The notes under the pieces: generated by a model
Database searches by the model: none
The model's input: the letters and a program-made list of their open reading frames with translations, nothing else
What the model was told of the DNA's origin: nothing
Program-made: the position numbers and the translations under genes
Part shown: one piece after another, positions 22,702 through 30,238 of the stretch
Layout: each line of letters begins with the position of its first letter
How positions within the stretch are numbered: position 1 is the stretch's first letter
Origin: Desulfovibrio oxyclinae DSM 11498
GTDB taxonomy: Bacteria; Desulfobacterota; Desulfovibrionia; Desulfovibrionales; Desulfovibrionaceae
Assembly (NCBI RefSeq): GCF_000375485.1
Contig: NZ_AQXE01000007.1
Coordinates: forward strand, 183,736-214,746
Direction of reading: 5' to 3'
DNA: 31,011 nt

Positions 22702-22914
22702 ATGTCCGAGAAGATTACCCCCGAAGAAGTCGAGGCCGGATTGGTCCGCTCCGCCGAAGTGCAGGAGTACACCACGCCGCTGGGCCAGACGGTCAAGCGC
22801 GCAGGCGTGCGGGATCTCAAGGCGCTGCGCGACGACCTGAACGCCGAGGAGCGCGTGCGCAGCAGGGGCAACATCCTTGAGCGCACGGCCGTGGCCGCCA
22901 AGAGGAGGGGCTAG
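22702..22914 (+). CDS. gpW-like head-tail joining protein
   Basis: A 70-residue protein of the size and place of lambda gpW, immediately before the portal gene. The pattern of a short beta-hairpin (TPLGQTVKRAGV) followed by a helix (RDLKALRDDLNAEERVRSR) matches the gpW fold, in which the small protein completes DNA-filled heads and prepares tail joining. The ATG at 22702 is chosen over a TTG at 22696 because the GGGAG lies at the right distance. Its stop overlaps the portal GTG. Similarity is by size, pattern and context, so the family call is moderate. Confidence 0.7.
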   Translation: MSEKITPEEVEAGLVRSAEVQEYTTPLGQTVKRAGVRDLKALRDDLNAEERVRSRGNILERTAVAAKRRG

Positions 22915-24437
22915 TGGGTATCAATCCACGGGTCCACTCCAGACGGGTGGGGCGCGGCAGGCACGCCAACCGCAACAGCGCCAGCCTGCAGGGCGCCATG
23001 TCCTCCTGGCTCCGCTCGGTGGTCAGCCGCCGGGAAGCCGACACGCAGCTGGAACGCTCCGCCGAGCGCGCGCTCGACCTGTACCACAACGACGCCATGG
23101 CCCACGGGGTGCTCGAATCCCTGCTGGTGGAGGCCGTGGGCATCGGCCTGACGCCGCAGCCCGCGCCGAAAACCGAGTGGATGGGCCGCGACGCGCAGTG
23201 GGAGGCCGACTTTCAGGCCGCCGCGCTGCGCGTCTGGGAAGAGTGGGGGCTCGACTGCCGCCACTGGTGCGACGCCACCCGCCGCCAGAACTACTACGGC
23301 CTGCAAGGGCTGTCCTACCTGAACTGGAAGCTGCTCGGCCTCGGGGTCAATCAGGTCATTGCCAAGCCCCGGCCCGGAGCGCCGCTCTCCACCTGCCTGC
23401 TGCCCATTGACCCGTTCCGCGTGGTGACGCCGACCGACGCCTCCGCCGCAAGCGAAATCTACGACGGCGTGGAGGTGGACCGGGACGGCGAGCCGACCCA
23501 CGTCTGGATCCGCAAGCCGAACGTCAGCGGCCTGCGCCCGCGTAGCGGCGACTGCAAGCGCCTGCCGGTCTGGGACGAAGTCACCGGCCTGCCGCGCCTG
23601 CTGCTGGTCAGCGACGTGCGCAACATCGCCGAATACCGGCAGGACTCCATCCTCGGCCCCATGATCAGCGAGATCCGCCACTCCAACGACCTCGCCGAGG
23701 CCGCGGTGGTCGGGGCCATGGTGCGTAACATGTACACCATGTTCGTGCAGGACTTCGGGCAGGGCACCATCTCCAAGAGCACGCCCTGGGACCAGCGCGT
23801 GGTCAACACCGAGAACGGCCAGATCCTGCTCGGCTCGGGCAAGGAAAAACCCACCTTCTTCCAGCACGACGCCGCGCCCTCGCGGTATTCCGAAATGTTC
23901 GGCGCGATCGTGGACCGGCTCGGCATGGCCACCGGACGCGGCGCGGAGAACGTCTCGCGCAAGTATCAGGCCAGCTACTCCGCATCCAAGGCCAGCATGG
24001 AGAAGGCCGACCAGTTCAACGAGTCCGAGCACCGGATCCTCAACGACCGTTTCAGCCAGCCCGCGTGGGCGTGGATGCTCTACGAGGCGAGTCTGCGCGG
24101 AAGGCTGCCCCTGAGCCGCAAGGAATTTCTGGACAACCTCCACGCCTGCACGGCGTGCGAGCACCTGCCGCAGCCGTTTCGCCAGATCGACCGCGAGAAG
24201 GCCGCCAAGGCCGACGTGCTGGAGCTTGCCAACAACACCACCACCCGCCGGGAACTTTTCGGCCGCAAGGGCCGCGACTGGCGCGACCAGCTGCGGCAGG
24301 CGGCCATCGAGAAAAAATTCATCCGCGAGCTTGAGGCCGAGTACGGCGTGAGCCTGAGCGCTTCCGACCAGGCAACGGCGAGCACCGAATCCGACGACAA
24401 GGAACCCGACGACAAGGAGGCCGACGATGAGAGCTAG
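22914..24437 (+). CDS. Phage portal protein, lambda GpB family
   Basis: A 507-residue portal protein that forms the dodecameric DNA gate at one head vertex and docks terminase. Typical features are the early RALDLYHNDAMAHGVLESL helix, the WCDATRRQNYYGLQGL region, LPIDPFRVVTP, and the long helical segment from ~330 (SRKYQASYSASKASMEKADQ). The C-terminus is acidic and Asp/Glu/Lys-rich (SDDKEPDDKEADDE). The GTG start overlaps the previous stop and follows AGGAGGGG. It overlaps the protease gene by 11 bases. Lambda GpB is processed at its N-terminus; whether this one is cannot be told. Confidence 0.92.
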   Translation: MGINPRVHSRRVGRGRHANRNSASLQGAMSSWLRSVVSRREADTQLERSAERALDLYHNDAMAHGVLESLLVEAVGIGLTPQPAPKTEWMGRDAQWEADFQAAALRVWEEWGLDCRHWCDATRRQNYYGLQGLSYLNWKLLGLGVNQVIAKPRPGAPLSTCLLPIDPFRVVTPTDASAASEIYDGVEVDRDGEPTHVWIRKPNVSGLRPRSGDCKRLPVWDEVTGLPRLLLVSDVRNIAEYRQDSILGPMISEIRHSNDLAEAAVVGAMVRNMYTMFVQDFGQGTISKSTPWDQRVVNTENGQILLGSGKEKPTFFQHDAAPSRYSEMFGAIVDRLGMATGRGAENVSRKYQASYSASKASMEKADQFNESEHRILNDRFSQPAWAWMLYEASLRGRLPLSRKEFLDNLHACTACEHLPQPFRQIDREKAAKADVLELANNTTTRRELFGRKGRDWRDQLRQAAIEKKFIRELEAEYGVSLSASDQATASTESDDKEPDDKEADDES

Positions 24438-25794
24438 ACGCGCCGTGACGCTGCTGGCGAACGAGGTCTGGGCCATTGCGCCCGACAAGCTGGAGCAGAT
24501 CGCGGACCTGACCGCCGCGCTCATGGAGGGCCGCGAAACCGGCGGCGACATTTTCGCCAACCTTGCTGGCGAGAGCGGCGAGGCCGGCAAGGCCTACCGC
24601 GTGCAGGACGGCGTTGCCGTGATCCCGGTCTCCGGCGTGATCGCGCGGCGGCTGAACATGTTTCAGTCCATTTCCGGCGGCTGCTCTACCGAGCTGATCG
24701 CCAAGCACGTGCAGGCGGCGCGCAGCGATGACGACGTGCGGGCCATCCTGCTGGACATCGACTCGCCCGGCGGCGGGGTCTTCGGCCTCACCGCGCTGGC
24801 CGAGGCCATCCGTGAGACCGCGCAGGACAAGCCGGTGGTTTCGTGGTCCGGCGGCCTGATGTGTTCGGCCGCGTACTGGACCGGCACGGCCGGAACCGAG
24901 ACCTGGTGCGCCCCGGACGCCGAAGTGGGCAGCCTGGGCGTTGCCTGCGTGCACTACGACCGCTCCGCCGGCGACGAGAAGGCGGGCGTCAAGCGGACCG
25001 TGCTGTCCGCCGGCAGGTACAAGCGCATCGCCTCGGACGAGAAGCCGCTGTCCGAGGAGGGCAGGGAGTACCTGCAGGAGCGCGTGGACCACTACTACTC
25101 GCTGTTCGTCGAGGCCGTGGCGCAGAACATGGGCATGTCCGTCGAGGCCGTGCTCGAACGGCTCGCCGACGGCTCCACCCACATCGGGACCACAGCCCGG
25201 GACAAGGGCTTTGTCCATACCGTTGGCAGTTTCGACGCGGCTCTTGCCCGCGCTCTGGAGCTCGCCGAAACCCACAATCAGGAGGCACAAGCCATGCCCA
25301 CCGGAAACAAATCCGTTGCCGGCACCGAAGCCCGTGGAGGCGCTTCCGGTGCCTTGGACTACTCGGCCATCACCGCCGAATCCCTCGCAACCGAACGCCC
25401 GGACCTGCACGGCCGCATCATGGCCGACGGCCACGCCGAAGGCGTGAACGCCGAGCGCGGCCGCGTGGTCGAGATCATGGGGGCGGGCGTCGATCGCACG
25501 CTCACGCTGGAAGCCGTCAAGAGCGGCATGGAGCCGGGCGACTTCTACCGGCAGGCGCTCAAAACCGAGCGGCAGGCCGACAAGGCCGCGCTGGAGCAGT
25601 TCGAGCAGAATCTTTCCGACTCCGCGGGACAGGACGGCGCCCAGAAGGAGGCCCGCACCGGCAGCGGATTCGACGAGCTGGTGACGGCCCACATGGCCGA
25701 GGCCGGATGCAGCCGCGGCGCGGCCCTGCTGGCCGTTGCCCGCAAAAACCCCGAAGCCCACGCCGCATGGCTGGCTGAACAGAACAGGAGGTAG
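24427..25794 (+). CDS. Prohead S49 serine protease with fused scaffold (lambda GpC-like)
   Basis: A 455-residue head maturation protein. Residues ~60-280 are an S49 (SppA/GpC) protease: VIPVSGVI strand, LLDIDSPGGGVFG at 108-120, nucleophile Ser147 in GGLMCSAAYW, and the general-base lysine in SAGRYKRIASD (Lys199). The remaining ~165 residues are a helical, charged scaffold region with an internal start. In lambda, GpC cleaves head proteins within the prohead and its C-terminal part, Nu3, is the scaffold. The ATG has an AAGGAGG and overlaps the portal gene. The next gene is the decoration protein, as expected. Confidence 0.92.
   Translation: MRARRAVTLLANEVWAIAPDKLEQIADLTAALMEGRETGGDIFANLAGESGEAGKAYRVQDGVAVIPVSGVIARRLNMFQSISGGCSTELIAKHVQAARSDDDVRAILLDIDSPGGGVFGLTALAEAIRETAQDKPVVSWSGGLMCSAAYWTGTAGTETWCAPDAEVGSLGVACVHYDRSAGDEKAGVKRTVLSAGRYKRIASDEKPLSEEGREYLQERVDHYYSLFVEAVAQNMGMSVEAVLERLADGSTHIGTTARDKGFVHTVGSFDAALARALELAETHNQEAQAMPTGNKSVAGTEARGGASGALDYSAITAESLATERPDLHGRIMADGHAEGVNAERGRVVEIMGAGVDRTLTLEAVKSGMEPGDFYRQALKTERQADKAALEQFEQNLSDSAGQDGAQKEARTGSGFDELVTAHMAEAGCSRGAALLAVARKNPEAHAAWLAEQNRR
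25294..25794 (+). CDS. Nested scaffold protein (Nu3-like) from an internal start
   Basis: An in-frame ATG at 25294 within the protease gene is preceded by AGGAGG at 25280-25285, eight bases away. Starting there gives a 166-residue protein with the Gly/Ser/Ala-rich MPTGNKSVAGTEARGG beginning and a long helical, Gln/Glu-rich body (LKTERQADKAALEQFEQNL). That is the size and character of lambda Nu3, which is made in the same way from an internal start in gene C and is the main scaffold around which the capsid protein assembles. The strong internal ribosome-binding site at the domain junction is the main evidence. Confidence 0.65.
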   Translation: MPTGNKSVAGTEARGGASGALDYSAITAESLATERPDLHGRIMADGHAEGVNAERGRVVEIMGAGVDRTLTLEAVKSGMEPGDFYRQALKTERQADKAALEQFEQNLSDSAGQDGAQKEARTGSGFDELVTAHMAEAGCSRGAALLAVARKNPEAHAAWLAEQNRR

Positions 25795-25796
25795 CC

Positions 25797-26180
25797 ATGT
25801 CCTGGAATGATTTCGGAATCGGAACCCATACCTGCGGCGTGCCCGTGGTGGAAGGCCTGCGCGTGTCGCTGGGCAACGACGACCTGCTCGCCATTGCCGG
25901 AGCCGACGCGCTCGGCATCGGCGTGACCCGCAACGATCAGGACGCGGGCGAAGACGTGGGCGTGGCCTACCACAACAAGCCCGGAACGGTGATGGTCATC
26001 GCCGCCGGCGCCGTGTCCGTGGGGCAGGACGTGTACGCCGCCGCGGGCGGCAAGGTCGAAGCCCTGCCCGTGTTGGCCGGGGATTACATCAAGGTGGGTG
26101 TGGCCATGGAGGCCGCCGCCGAAGATGGCGACCTCATCGAAGTGGTGCCGAACGAACCCGGCAAGATCGTAACCGTCTAG
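25797..26180 (+). CDS. Capsid decoration protein (DUF2190 / gpD-like)
   Basis: A 127-residue beta-rich protein between the protease/scaffold and major capsid genes, the position of lambda gpD. It has the DUF2190-type arrangement: an early LRVSLGNDDLLAIAG stretch, a GAVSVGQDVYAAAGGKVEAL motif with Gly turns, and a C-terminal VGVAMEAAAEDGDLIEVVP segment. Such proteins bind the outside of the expanded capsid and stabilise it. The ATG has an AGGAGG ribosome-binding site that straddles the protease stop. Confidence 0.8.
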   Translation: MSWNDFGIGTHTCGVPVVEGLRVSLGNDDLLAIAGADALGIGVTRNDQDAGEDVGVAYHNKPGTVMVIAAGAVSVGQDVYAAAGGKVEALPVLAGDYIKVGVAMEAAAEDGDLIEVVPNEPGKIVTV

Positions 26181-26197
26181 ACCGCAAGGAGAACGAT

Positions 26198-27190
26198 ATG
26201 AAACCCGCAAACGGAACCGCCGTGCTTCGCCCGGATCTGTCCGTGGTGGTCCACGAGGCCATGTCCAACGCCGCGGCGTTCGGCTTCATCGGCAGCGAGG
26301 TCTGCCCCTATTTCCCGGTGGCGGCCCAGTCCGCCGACTTTCCGGTGCTGCCGCTCAAGTCCCTGTTCAACGTGGAAAAAGTGCACCGCGCCTCCGGCTC
26401 CGGCTACCAGCGCAGCACCGAGACCTTCGAGGCCGGGCATTATTCCTGCCGCGAGCGCGGCCACGAGCATCCCGTGGATGACCGCTTCCGCGCCATGTAC
26501 CGCTCGCAGATCGACGTGGACAACGCGGCCGTGGACATCTGCACCAACAAGGTGCTGCGCGCCTACGAGATCGAGGTGGCCAAGAAGGTGACCAAGCCCG
26601 CGAACTTTCTCACCAAGGCGGCGGCCGCCAAGTGGAACGTCTACGACACCGCCGACCCCAAGCAGAACATCGAGGACGCCAAGGAGGCGGGCCGCAAGAA
26701 GGGCATCAGCTACAACGCGCTGATCATCACCTGGAAGACCTATCTGGACCTGACGCGCTGCAAGAAGGTGCGCGACGCGGTCTTCTACATTTTCCCCGAG
26801 TCCAAGAAGACCGGCACCATCGGCCTGCAGCAGCTTGAGGCCTACCTCGACATCGAGATCAAGCTGGCCGGGGCCATGATGAACGCCTCCAACCGCGCCA
26901 AGAATCCCGACCTGCAGGACATCTGGGACGACAGCGTTGCCGTGCTGGCGCGCGTGGCCCCCAAGGGCTCCCAGATCACCGAGCCGTCCATCGGCCGGAC
27001 CTTCCTCTGGAACGAGGGCGCGTCCGAGGAGATCATCGTGGAGGAATACTACGAGGAGGCCTCGCGCTCCAACATCATCCGGGTGCGTCACGACATCGAT
27101 GTGCGCCTGCTCAAGTCCTACAACGAGGACGGCAACGTGCTCTCCGACATCTCCAAGAATTGCGGATACGTGATCACCGGCATTCGCTAG
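26198..27190 (+). CDS. Major capsid protein (GpE-like, HK97 fold)
   Basis: A 330-residue protein following the decoration gene with an AAGGAG ribosome-binding site, expected to be the most abundant product of the operon. It shares the overall pattern of lambda-type major capsid proteins: an N-terminal arm, a middle region with YHN-like WNVYDTADPKQNIEDAKEAG helices, and a C-terminal beta-rich part ending in IDVRLLKSYNEDGNVLSDISKNCGYVI. Several of these stretches are typical of the capsid family that pairs with DUF2190. Assembly is by 415-odd copies in lambda; the number here is unknown. A GC-rich hairpin follows its stop codon. Confidence 0.85.
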   Translation: MKPANGTAVLRPDLSVVVHEAMSNAAAFGFIGSEVCPYFPVAAQSADFPVLPLKSLFNVEKVHRASGSGYQRSTETFEAGHYSCRERGHEHPVDDRFRAMYRSQIDVDNAAVDICTNKVLRAYEIEVAKKVTKPANFLTKAAAAKWNVYDTADPKQNIEDAKEAGRKKGISYNALIITWKTYLDLTRCKKVRDAVFYIFPESKKTGTIGLQQLEAYLDIEIKLAGAMMNASNRAKNPDLQDIWDDSVAVLARVAPKGSQITEPSIGRTFLWNEGASEEIIVEEYYEEASRSNIIRVRHDIDVRLLKSYNEDGNVLSDISKNCGYVITGIR

Positions 27191-27212
27191 CCCTGTCATC
27201 CTCCCATAAACC

Positions 27213-27246
27213 GGCGGGTCGGGTTCCGGGAACCGCCCGGCCCGCC
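27213..27246 (+). other. GC-rich hairpin after the major capsid gene
   Basis: GGCGGGTCGGG (27213-27223) pairs with CCCGGCCCGCC (27236-27246) around a 12-base loop. An A-run, not a T-run, follows. It is therefore more likely an mRNA stabiliser or a pause site than a full terminator, and could set the capsid gene apart from downstream genes. Confidence 0.55.
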
Positions 27247-27270
27247 ACCAAAAAAACAGGAGCGCGGCAC

Positions 27271-27543
27271 GTGTCCTTCACCCCTCTGGAAACCCTTTTG
27301 ATCGGCTTTGCGTGCTCGCTGCTGTCCGCTGTGGGCGTGCGGCTGCTGTTTGCGAAAAATTTTGTGACCCACACCCAGTGCACCTCCGAGCGGGAAAAGA
27401 TGTGTCAGGCGGACAAGGAACTGCGCGAGCGGCTGAAGTCTCTGGACAATGGACAGCGAATCCAGTTCCGAATGCTTCGCGGAATCATCGTGCACTCCAA
27501 CATCCCTGCGGAGCAGCAGGAACGAATCCTCAACGAGAATTAG
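27271..27543 (+). CDS. Small single-helix membrane protein of the lysis region
   Basis: A 90-residue protein with one membrane helix at about 7-28 (ETLLIGFACSLLSAVGVRLLFA) and a charged, helical, soluble C-terminal part. The topology resembles inner-membrane spanins or small holin-like partners, and the next two genes are lysis-type. The GTG at 27271 is chosen because ACAGGAG lies nine bases upstream; the longer frame from 27160 would run through the capsid 3' end and hairpin. The role is inferred from topology and neighbours only; it lacks a recognisable outer-membrane partner gene. Confidence 0.65.
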   Translation: MSFTPLETLLIGFACSLLSAVGVRLLFAKNFVTHTQCTSEREKMCQADKELRERLKSLDNGQRIQFRMLRGIIVHSNIPAEQQERILNEN

Positions 27544-27551
27544 GGGGAACC

Positions 27552-27968
27552 ATGATTCATTGCGTCATCCTTCGCGACATCCACACCGGCGAGGCCACGC
27601 TGGGCCGCCTGCGTTTCGAGGGCGATACCGAAGATTTCTGCTTCACGCTCGAAGAGCCGTGGAAGGACAACCGCACCTACATTTCCTGCATTCCGGCGGG
27701 GCGGTACCGCTGCCGCCGGCGCTGGTCCAGCCGCTTCGGCCGGGAGCTGTTCGAGGTCTCCGACGTGCCGGGCCGCACCGCGATCCTGATCCACGCGGGC
27801 AACACCACCGACGACATCGAGGGCTGCGTCCTGCTGGGCGAATCCCGCGACGTGGGCAACCGCTATTTCGGCAAGCCCGCGGTGCTTGAGAGCCGGTCCG
27901 CCATGACCCGTTTCATGGAGCGCCTCCACGGCGTGAACGCCTTCGACCTGACCGTGGAGGAGGTGTAG
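27552..27968 (+). CDS. DUF5675-family protein
   Basis: A 138-residue protein of the DUF5675 family, recognised by FTLEEPWKDNRTYISCIPAG, the IPAGRYRCRRRWSSRFGRELFEV stretch and the AILIHAGNTTDDIEGCVLLGE segment with a conserved His, Asn and Asp. No biochemical activity is firmly established for the family to my knowledge. Members occur in phage lysis modules, and here it lies between a small membrane protein and a holin. The conserved His-Ala-Gly-Asn and Gly-Cys positions look like an enzyme active site, which suggests a cell-wall or muralytic role; that is inference. The ATG follows an AGGGGG ribosome-binding site. Confidence 0.75.
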   Translation: MIHCVILRDIHTGEATLGRLRFEGDTEDFCFTLEEPWKDNRTYISCIPAGRYRCRRRWSSRFGRELFEVSDVPGRTAILIHAGNTTDDIEGCVLLGESRDVGNRYFGKPAVLESRSAMTRFMERLHGVNAFDLTVEEV

Positions 27969-27970
27969 CC

Positions 27971-28561
27971 GTGGCTCTGCCTCTGTTGCCCCTGCTCGGT
28001 CTGGTGCCCGAGGTGGTGGGCATGTTTACCGATGACGAGGACGTCACTAGGGCGGCCGAGACCGCCTCGAACGTGGCCCGCACCCTGACCGGAGCGGACG
28101 ACGAATCCGCCGTGGACGCGCTCAAGGCCGACCCCGCGCTGCTCATGGAGTTTCAGACCCGCATGCGCCAGTTCGCCATGCAGGAAATGCAGGAGCAGAC
28201 CAAGCGCCTGCGCCAGATCAACCGCACCATGCGCACCGAGTACGAGAGCGCCAATACCTACAAGACAGGCTGGCGGCCTGCCGTGGGCTGGGTGCTGGCA
28301 TTTTCGTTCCTGATTATCGTGCTGGCGGTGGTGGTGCCGTGGGTCTGGTTCACGTTCGACGATCCCTCGCAGGTCAGCCCCATGCTGGAGAGCGCCGCGC
28401 GGCTGATCGGCGCCCTGAACAATCCCATTATTGCCATGGCCGCCGTGCTGGGCGTGCTCATCAAAAAGCGCTCCGACGACAAGCATGCGGCCATTGACGC
28501 ACCGGACAAGGGCGGAACGCTGGGCAAGCTGTACCAGCAGTATTTCGGAGGCAGGCGATGA
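27971..28561 (+). CDS. Putative holin with two membrane helices
   Basis: A 196-residue protein resembling the holin family seen in gene-transfer-agent and phage lysis modules. An N-terminal amphipathic part and a helical region rich in Gln and Met (FQTRMRQFAMQEMQEQTKRLRQ) precede two hydrophobic stretches at about 104-127 and 143-165, ending with a basic KKRSDDK tail. Holins make holes in the inner membrane to time lysis. The GTG start follows the DUF5675 stop by two bases, and its end overlaps the next start as ATGA. Assignment is by pattern and place. Confidence 0.7.
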   Translation: MALPLLPLLGLVPEVVGMFTDDEDVTRAAETASNVARTLTGADDESAVDALKADPALLMEFQTRMRQFAMQEMQEQTKRLRQINRTMRTEYESANTYKTGWRPAVGWVLAFSFLIIVLAVVVPWVWFTFDDPSQVSPMLESAARLIGALNNPIIAMAAVLGVLIKKRSDDKHAAIDAPDKGGTLGKLYQQYFGGRR

Positions 28562-29157
28562 CGCTGGAGCAGATCCGAACGGATGACCTGCGCGAACTCT
28601 TTTTTACCGCCGAGGCCGGGGCCGCGCTCGCCACGGTGGACGGCGGGCAGGTCAGCGTTTTGCGCACGCCCGTGACCGAGCTCCCCGGCGGTGCGGACGA
28701 GCCCGACCGGCGCACCATGACCATGCTTGTGCATGCGCAGGATCTGCCCCGGCCCGTGCTGGGGCAGGCGCTCGACATCGACGGCGAACGCTGGCTGGTG
28801 GGAGAGAGCGAGGTGCAGTGCAACGTGCTGACCCTCAAGCTGTTCGACGAGCTGGGCGGCTCCATGCGCTACGCCGTGGAAGGCATCGCCACCACGCTGG
28901 TGCGGCCGGACGGCAGCGAGATCCCGGCGCGGATCATCCTGGAGCGGGCCGGGCGCGTGGAGGCCACGCACGGTGACCACCAGCAGGCCGTGGTCAAGGC
29001 GCTGCGCGCGGACTTTCCGCAGCCGCCCGAGGGTCGCCTTGAGGCGGACGGGATGCAGTGGCGGCTGGGCGAAGTGCTCGGCCGCGCCGACGGGACCAAC
29101 CGGTACCAGTGGGCCGTGCTGGCGATGGCCGAGTCGCGGCTGTGGGCGGGTAAATGA
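28558..29157 (+). CDS. Head-tail connector with duplicated gpFII-like domain
   Basis: A 199-residue protein between the lysis genes and gpZ-like tail gene. Lambda gpFII, the tail-attachment protein, has about 117 residues. Here two similar beta-rich halves can be seen: the first ends LGQALDIDGERWLVGE...LTLKLFDE and the second EGRLEADGMQWRLGEVL...WAVLAMAE. The halves share a Gly-x-Leu/Ala-x-x-Asp-Gly-x-x-Trp-x-Leu/Val-Gly-Glu core. A connector function is inferred from place and length of each half. The start overlaps the holin stop as ATGA. Confidence 0.6.
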   Translation: MTLEQIRTDDLRELFFTAEAGAALATVDGGQVSVLRTPVTELPGGADEPDRRTMTMLVHAQDLPRPVLGQALDIDGERWLVGESEVQCNVLTLKLFDELGGSMRYAVEGIATTLVRPDGSEIPARIILERAGRVEATHGDHQQAVVKALRADFPQPPEGRLEADGMQWRLGEVLGRADGTNRYQWAVLAMAESRLWAGK

Positions 29158-29753
29158 GCAAGCGCGGGCGCATCGGGATAGACGGCGTCGAAGAGCTCAT
29201 GCGCGCCGTTCAAGGCTTCGAGCGCGGCGGTCCGCAGGTGGCGGCGCGGGCCTTGAACAAGACCGCGGGCAACGCCCGGACCGAGGCCGTGCGCCTGCTG
29301 CGCCAGCTGCTCAACCTCAAGGCCAAGGACATCCGCTCCGGCCTGAGCATCCACCGCGCCAACCCCAAGAGCCTGCGCGCCGCAGTCATCGCCAGAGGCA
29401 AACGCGGCGTGCCGCTTGCCAAGTATCCCGTGCGCCCGGGCAGGCCGAATCCCAAGCGGCCCCCGGCAAAAGGCGTGTCCGTGCAGATCAAGCGGTTCGG
29501 CGGCTCCAAGGTGGTCAAGGGCGCGTTCGTCTCGAAGATGAAGTCCGGACACACGGGCGTCTACCGCAGGCAGGGGGCGAAGCGGCTGCCCATCAAGGAA
29601 CTCTACGGCCCCAACTTTGTGCAGTACCTCGACGGCGGGCGCGTGCGCCGCAAGCTCGACCGGCTGATCGGCCGACGGCTGGAGCACAATCTCCGGCACG
29701 AGATCAACTGGCAGATCCAGAAACAATTCAATCAGATCAAGGGGGCGCGATGA
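29154..29753 (+). CDS. Minor tail protein Z-like
   Basis: A 199-residue basic protein (many Lys and Arg) of the prophage minor tail protein Z / HK97 gp10 family. The RIGIDGVEELMRAVQGFERGGPQVAARALNKTAGNARTEAVR stretch is characteristic, followed by a KAKDIRSGLSIHRA segment. Lambda gpZ is needed to connect the tail to the head. The gene order connector, Z, U, V is kept. The ATG overlaps the previous stop and the next start. A Pro/Arg/Gly-rich loop (VRPGRPNPKRPPAKG) is in the middle. Confidence 0.8.
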   Translation: MSKRGRIGIDGVEELMRAVQGFERGGPQVAARALNKTAGNARTEAVRLLRQLLNLKAKDIRSGLSIHRANPKSLRAAVIARGKRGVPLAKYPVRPGRPNPKRPPAKGVSVQIKRFGGSKVVKGAFVSKMKSGHTGVYRRQGAKRLPIKELYGPNFVQYLDGGRVRRKLDRLIGRRLEHNLRHEINWQIQKQFNQIKGAR

Positions 29754-30229
29754 CACAGCAGACATTCCTTGCCGCACGCAACACCGCGGCGCTGGCCGTG
29801 GCCACCAGCCCGGATATCCGAAATTTCATGGCGCGGGAGTTCCCGCTGCTGCGCTGGCGGGTCTACCGCGAGGTGTTCGCGGGCATGCTGCCCCCGGCGG
29901 ATGCGGCTCCCTTCGCGGCGTTCGGGCCGTTTTCCCACGGGCAGCCGGACAAGGATCCGCACGCCATCGAGCACGCGCTGCCGGTGGGCGTCTTCCTTGC
30001 GCGGCCGCAGGGCGACTTTCAGGACGCGGGCAGCGACATCATGGTCATGCCCGGAGCGGCGCTGCTCGACGAGCTGGCCGCGCTCACCGAAAAGGCCGTT
30101 TCCTCCGCGCTGACCGGCGCGGGATTTCCCTTCGAACAGGACCCGTACCTGCCGGACGATCTGGCGCAGTACGGCGATTTCATCATGTCGTTCTACCTCT
30201 ACCGGGTACGGACGCGACGCTATCTCTAG
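29750..30229 (+). CDS. Tail terminator gpU-like protein
   Basis: A 159-residue acidic protein directly before the tail-tube gene, the place of lambda gpU. gpU caps the growing tail tube and fixes its length. Sequence cues are modest: FPLLRWRVYREVF near the N-terminus, and a C-terminal IMSFYLYRVRTRRYL. Assignment rests on order and size. The ATG at 29750 is preceded by a GGGGGCG ribosome-binding site and overlaps the gpZ-like stop; a long upstream in-frame extension through gpZ is rejected as a shadow. Confidence 0.6.
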   Translation: MTQQTFLAARNTAALAVATSPDIRNFMAREFPLLRWRVYREVFAGMLPPADAAPFAAFGPFSHGQPDKDPHAIEHALPVGVFLARPQGDFQDAGSDIMVMPGAALLDELAALTEKAVSSALTGAGFPFEQDPYLPDDLAQYGDFIMSFYLYRVRTRRYL

Positions 30230-30238
30230 GAGGCATCC

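Noticed and set aside
22911..25761. Long minus-strand frames opposite portal and protease
   Set aside because: Shadows of well-supported head genes in GC-rich DNA.
28973..29749. In-frame upstream extension of the gpU-like gene
   Set aside because: Arg-rich translation running through the connector and gpZ-like genes; the ATG at 29750 with ribosome-binding site is sufficient.
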